Of a stretch of 33,946 nucleotides of DNA, positions 32,583 through 33,946 are shown piece after piece (within the stretch, counting starts at the first letter, position 1; every line of letters begins with the position of its first letter). The translations under genes and the position numbers were made by a program. Under the pieces are notes generated by a model. The model was not told the origin of the DNA, searched no databases, and worked only from the letters and a program-made list of their open reading frames with translations. Origin of the DNA: Candidatus Gottesmanbacteria bacterium. GTDB lineage: Bacteria; Patescibacteriota; Microgenomatia; JACOXO01. Location of the stretch: positions 1 through 33,946 of the forward strand of contig JACOXO010000019.1 of the NCBI GenBank assembly GCA_016182365.1, read 5' to 3'.

Positions 32583-33946
32583 ATGCAGAAAACCTCATAT
32601 ACGGGAAAAGATATTGTAGTTTTGGAGGGGTTAGAGCCGGTTCGGAAAAGGCCGGCAATGTATATAGGATCCACAGATTCTTCGGGAGTCCACCATTGTC
32701 TTACAGAAATTGTTGACAACTCCCTTGATGAAGCTTTGGCTGGGTTTGCCAAAAACTGCTGGGTAGTTTTGCACAAAGACTCAACAGCAACAGTTGCTGA
32801 TGATGGCCGGGGAATTCCTATTGATTTTCTTCCTAAATACAACCAGAGTGCTTTGGAAATTGTAATGACCAAGCTTCATGCCGGAGGCAAGTTTGAAAAT
32901 AAAGCATATAAAGTTTCAGGAGGTTTGCATGGTGTTGGGGCATCAGTTGTTAATGCCTTGTCCGAAGAATGTATTGTTGAGGTTAATAGAGATTCTAAAA
33001 CATATACCCAAACTTATCGAAGAGGAAAACCTTTTAACAAACTAACCGAAGTCAAAGAGCAAAGAAAGCACCCTTTTATCCCAAGTAGAAAAACAGGTAC
33101 ACTAACCTGGTTTAAATTGGATAGTCAGATTTTTAAAGATACGACATTAAACCAAGAAAAAATTGTTGACCAGCTAAAACATAGAGCTTACATTGTACCT
33201 GCAATTACGTTTCATTTCCTTGATGAAAGAGATGGATTTAAATATCATTTGCATTTTGAAGGCGGAATTAAAAGTCTGGTTCGTGAACTTAACCGTAATA
33301 AACCTACAATTCATGATGTTATATTTTTCAAAAAAACAGAGAATGAAGTGGAACTAGAAATTGCAATCCAATATAACGACGGCTTCAATGAAAATGTTGA
33401 AAGCTTTGTTAACGTAATAAATACTCCGGAAGGAGGAACACACATTAGCGGATTTAAAACAGCTTTAACCAGGGTGATTAACGATTATGCTAAAAAAACT
33501 CTTGGTGAAAAAGACAAAAAGGAAATTGATATTATTGGTGAGGACACAAGAGAAGGATTAACTGCTGTGGTTCTGGTTAAAATGTCATCGGTTAATCTCC
33601 AGTTTGAAGGACAGACTAAATCAAAGCTAGGAAATGCGGAAATCCAACCATTTGTCGCTGTTGCAGTTAAAGAATTTTTAGATCTTTATTTTGAGGAAAA
33701 TCCAGGAGTCGGAAGAGCAATTCTGGAAAAAGTTTTCCTGGCATCCCGAGCACGCCTTGCTGCCAAGGCAGCCAAAGATGCAATAATAAGAAAGGGAGCT
33801 CTAGAAGGAGCATCTCTTCCGGGTAAACTTGCTGATTGCCAGGAAAAAGACCCTAAATTGTCAGAGATATTCATAGTGGAAGGAAATTCTGCAGGCGGTA
33901 CAGCAAAGATGGGAAGAGATAGAAAGTATCAGGCAATTTTGCCTCT
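32583..33946 (+). CDS. gyrB: DNA gyrase subunit B / type IIA topoisomerase ATPase subunit (C-terminus truncated by window edge)
   Basis: Absent from the ORF track because no stop lies in the window. MQKTSYTGKDIVVLEGLEPVRKRPAMYIGSTDSSGVHHCLTEIVDNSLDEALAG...DDGRGIPI...GGLHGVGASVVNALS...TPEGGTH...FIVEGNSAGGTAKMGRDRKYQAILP. Confidence 0.96.
   Translation, partial: MQKTSYTGKDIVVLEGLEPVRKRPAMYIGSTDSSGVHHCLTEIVDNSLDEALAGFAKNCWVVLHKDSTATVADDGRGIPIDFLPKYNQSALEIVMTKLHAGGKFENKAYKVSGGLHGVGASVVNALSEECIVEVNRDSKTYTQTYRRGKPFNKLTEVKEQRKHPFIPSRKTGTLTWFKLDSQIFKDTTLNQEKIVDQLKHRAYIVPAITFHFLDERDGFKYHLHFEGGIKSLVRELNRNKPTIHDVIFFKKTENEVELEIAIQYNDGFNENVESFVNVINTPEGGTHISGFKTALTRVINDYAKKTLGEKDKKEIDIIGEDTREGLTAVVLVKMSSVNLQFEGQTKSKLGNAEIQPFVAVAVKEFLDLYFEENPGVGRAILEKVFLASRARLAAKAAKDAIIRKGALEGASLPGKLADCQEKDPKLSEIFIVEGNSAGGTAKMGRDRKYQAILP

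Noticed and set aside
32561-33874. Minus-strand ORFs within gyrB (32561-32872, 33686-33874)
   Set aside because: Antisense to an unmistakable GyrB frame, which the ORF track omits because its stop is outside the window.
1-33946. CRISPR arrays, rRNA, tRNA, transposase or integrase genes
   Set aside because: None was recognised by eye. A short or degenerate tRNA could be missed without tRNAscan-SE.
1-33946. Alternative genetic code (TGA reassigned), as in some CPR groups
   Set aside because: TGA serves as a stop in sensible places (for example nusB at 3220-3222 and the papain-like peptidase at 15161-15163), and frames are intact under the standard bacterial code.

Overview
The window looks like a compact, AT-rich Candidate Phyla Radiation genome, probably Microgenomates-like. 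That placement is inferred from gene content and was not tested. From left to right it contains: a 3'-truncated CofE-like gene missing from the ORF track; recG; an rpmF-nusB-ACP-rnc-rpsP-khpA housekeeping cluster; an accessory island with two Fic-HTH proteins, a cupredoxin, a DUF6922/AbiEii-like pair and an AbrB/Doc toxin-antitoxin module; several secreted or surface proteins, two with twin-arginine-like signals and one a papain-fold peptidase; and a large type IV pilus locus (pilO/N/M, about ten pilin-like proteins, prepilin peptidase, pilC, pilT, pilB) that also encodes two polytopic YfhO/DUF2723-type proteins. It ends with a holB-like gene and a 3'-truncated gyrB. The observations I rate highest are: (1) a repeated leaderless promoter layout, with the start codon often exactly 6 nt after a -10 box, including two GTG starts; (2) an acyl-carrier-like protein whose phosphopantetheine serine position is Lys; (3) a candidate small RNA or attenuator with its own promoter and terminator at about 13663-13778; (4) five tandem 10-bp degenerate repeats abutting a Fic-HTH start codon; (5) a 21-bp direct repeat flanking the Doc/AbrB module that duplicates the 3' end of the neighbouring surface-protein gene. 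All calls come from reading the sequence by eye; no database search or folding program was run.
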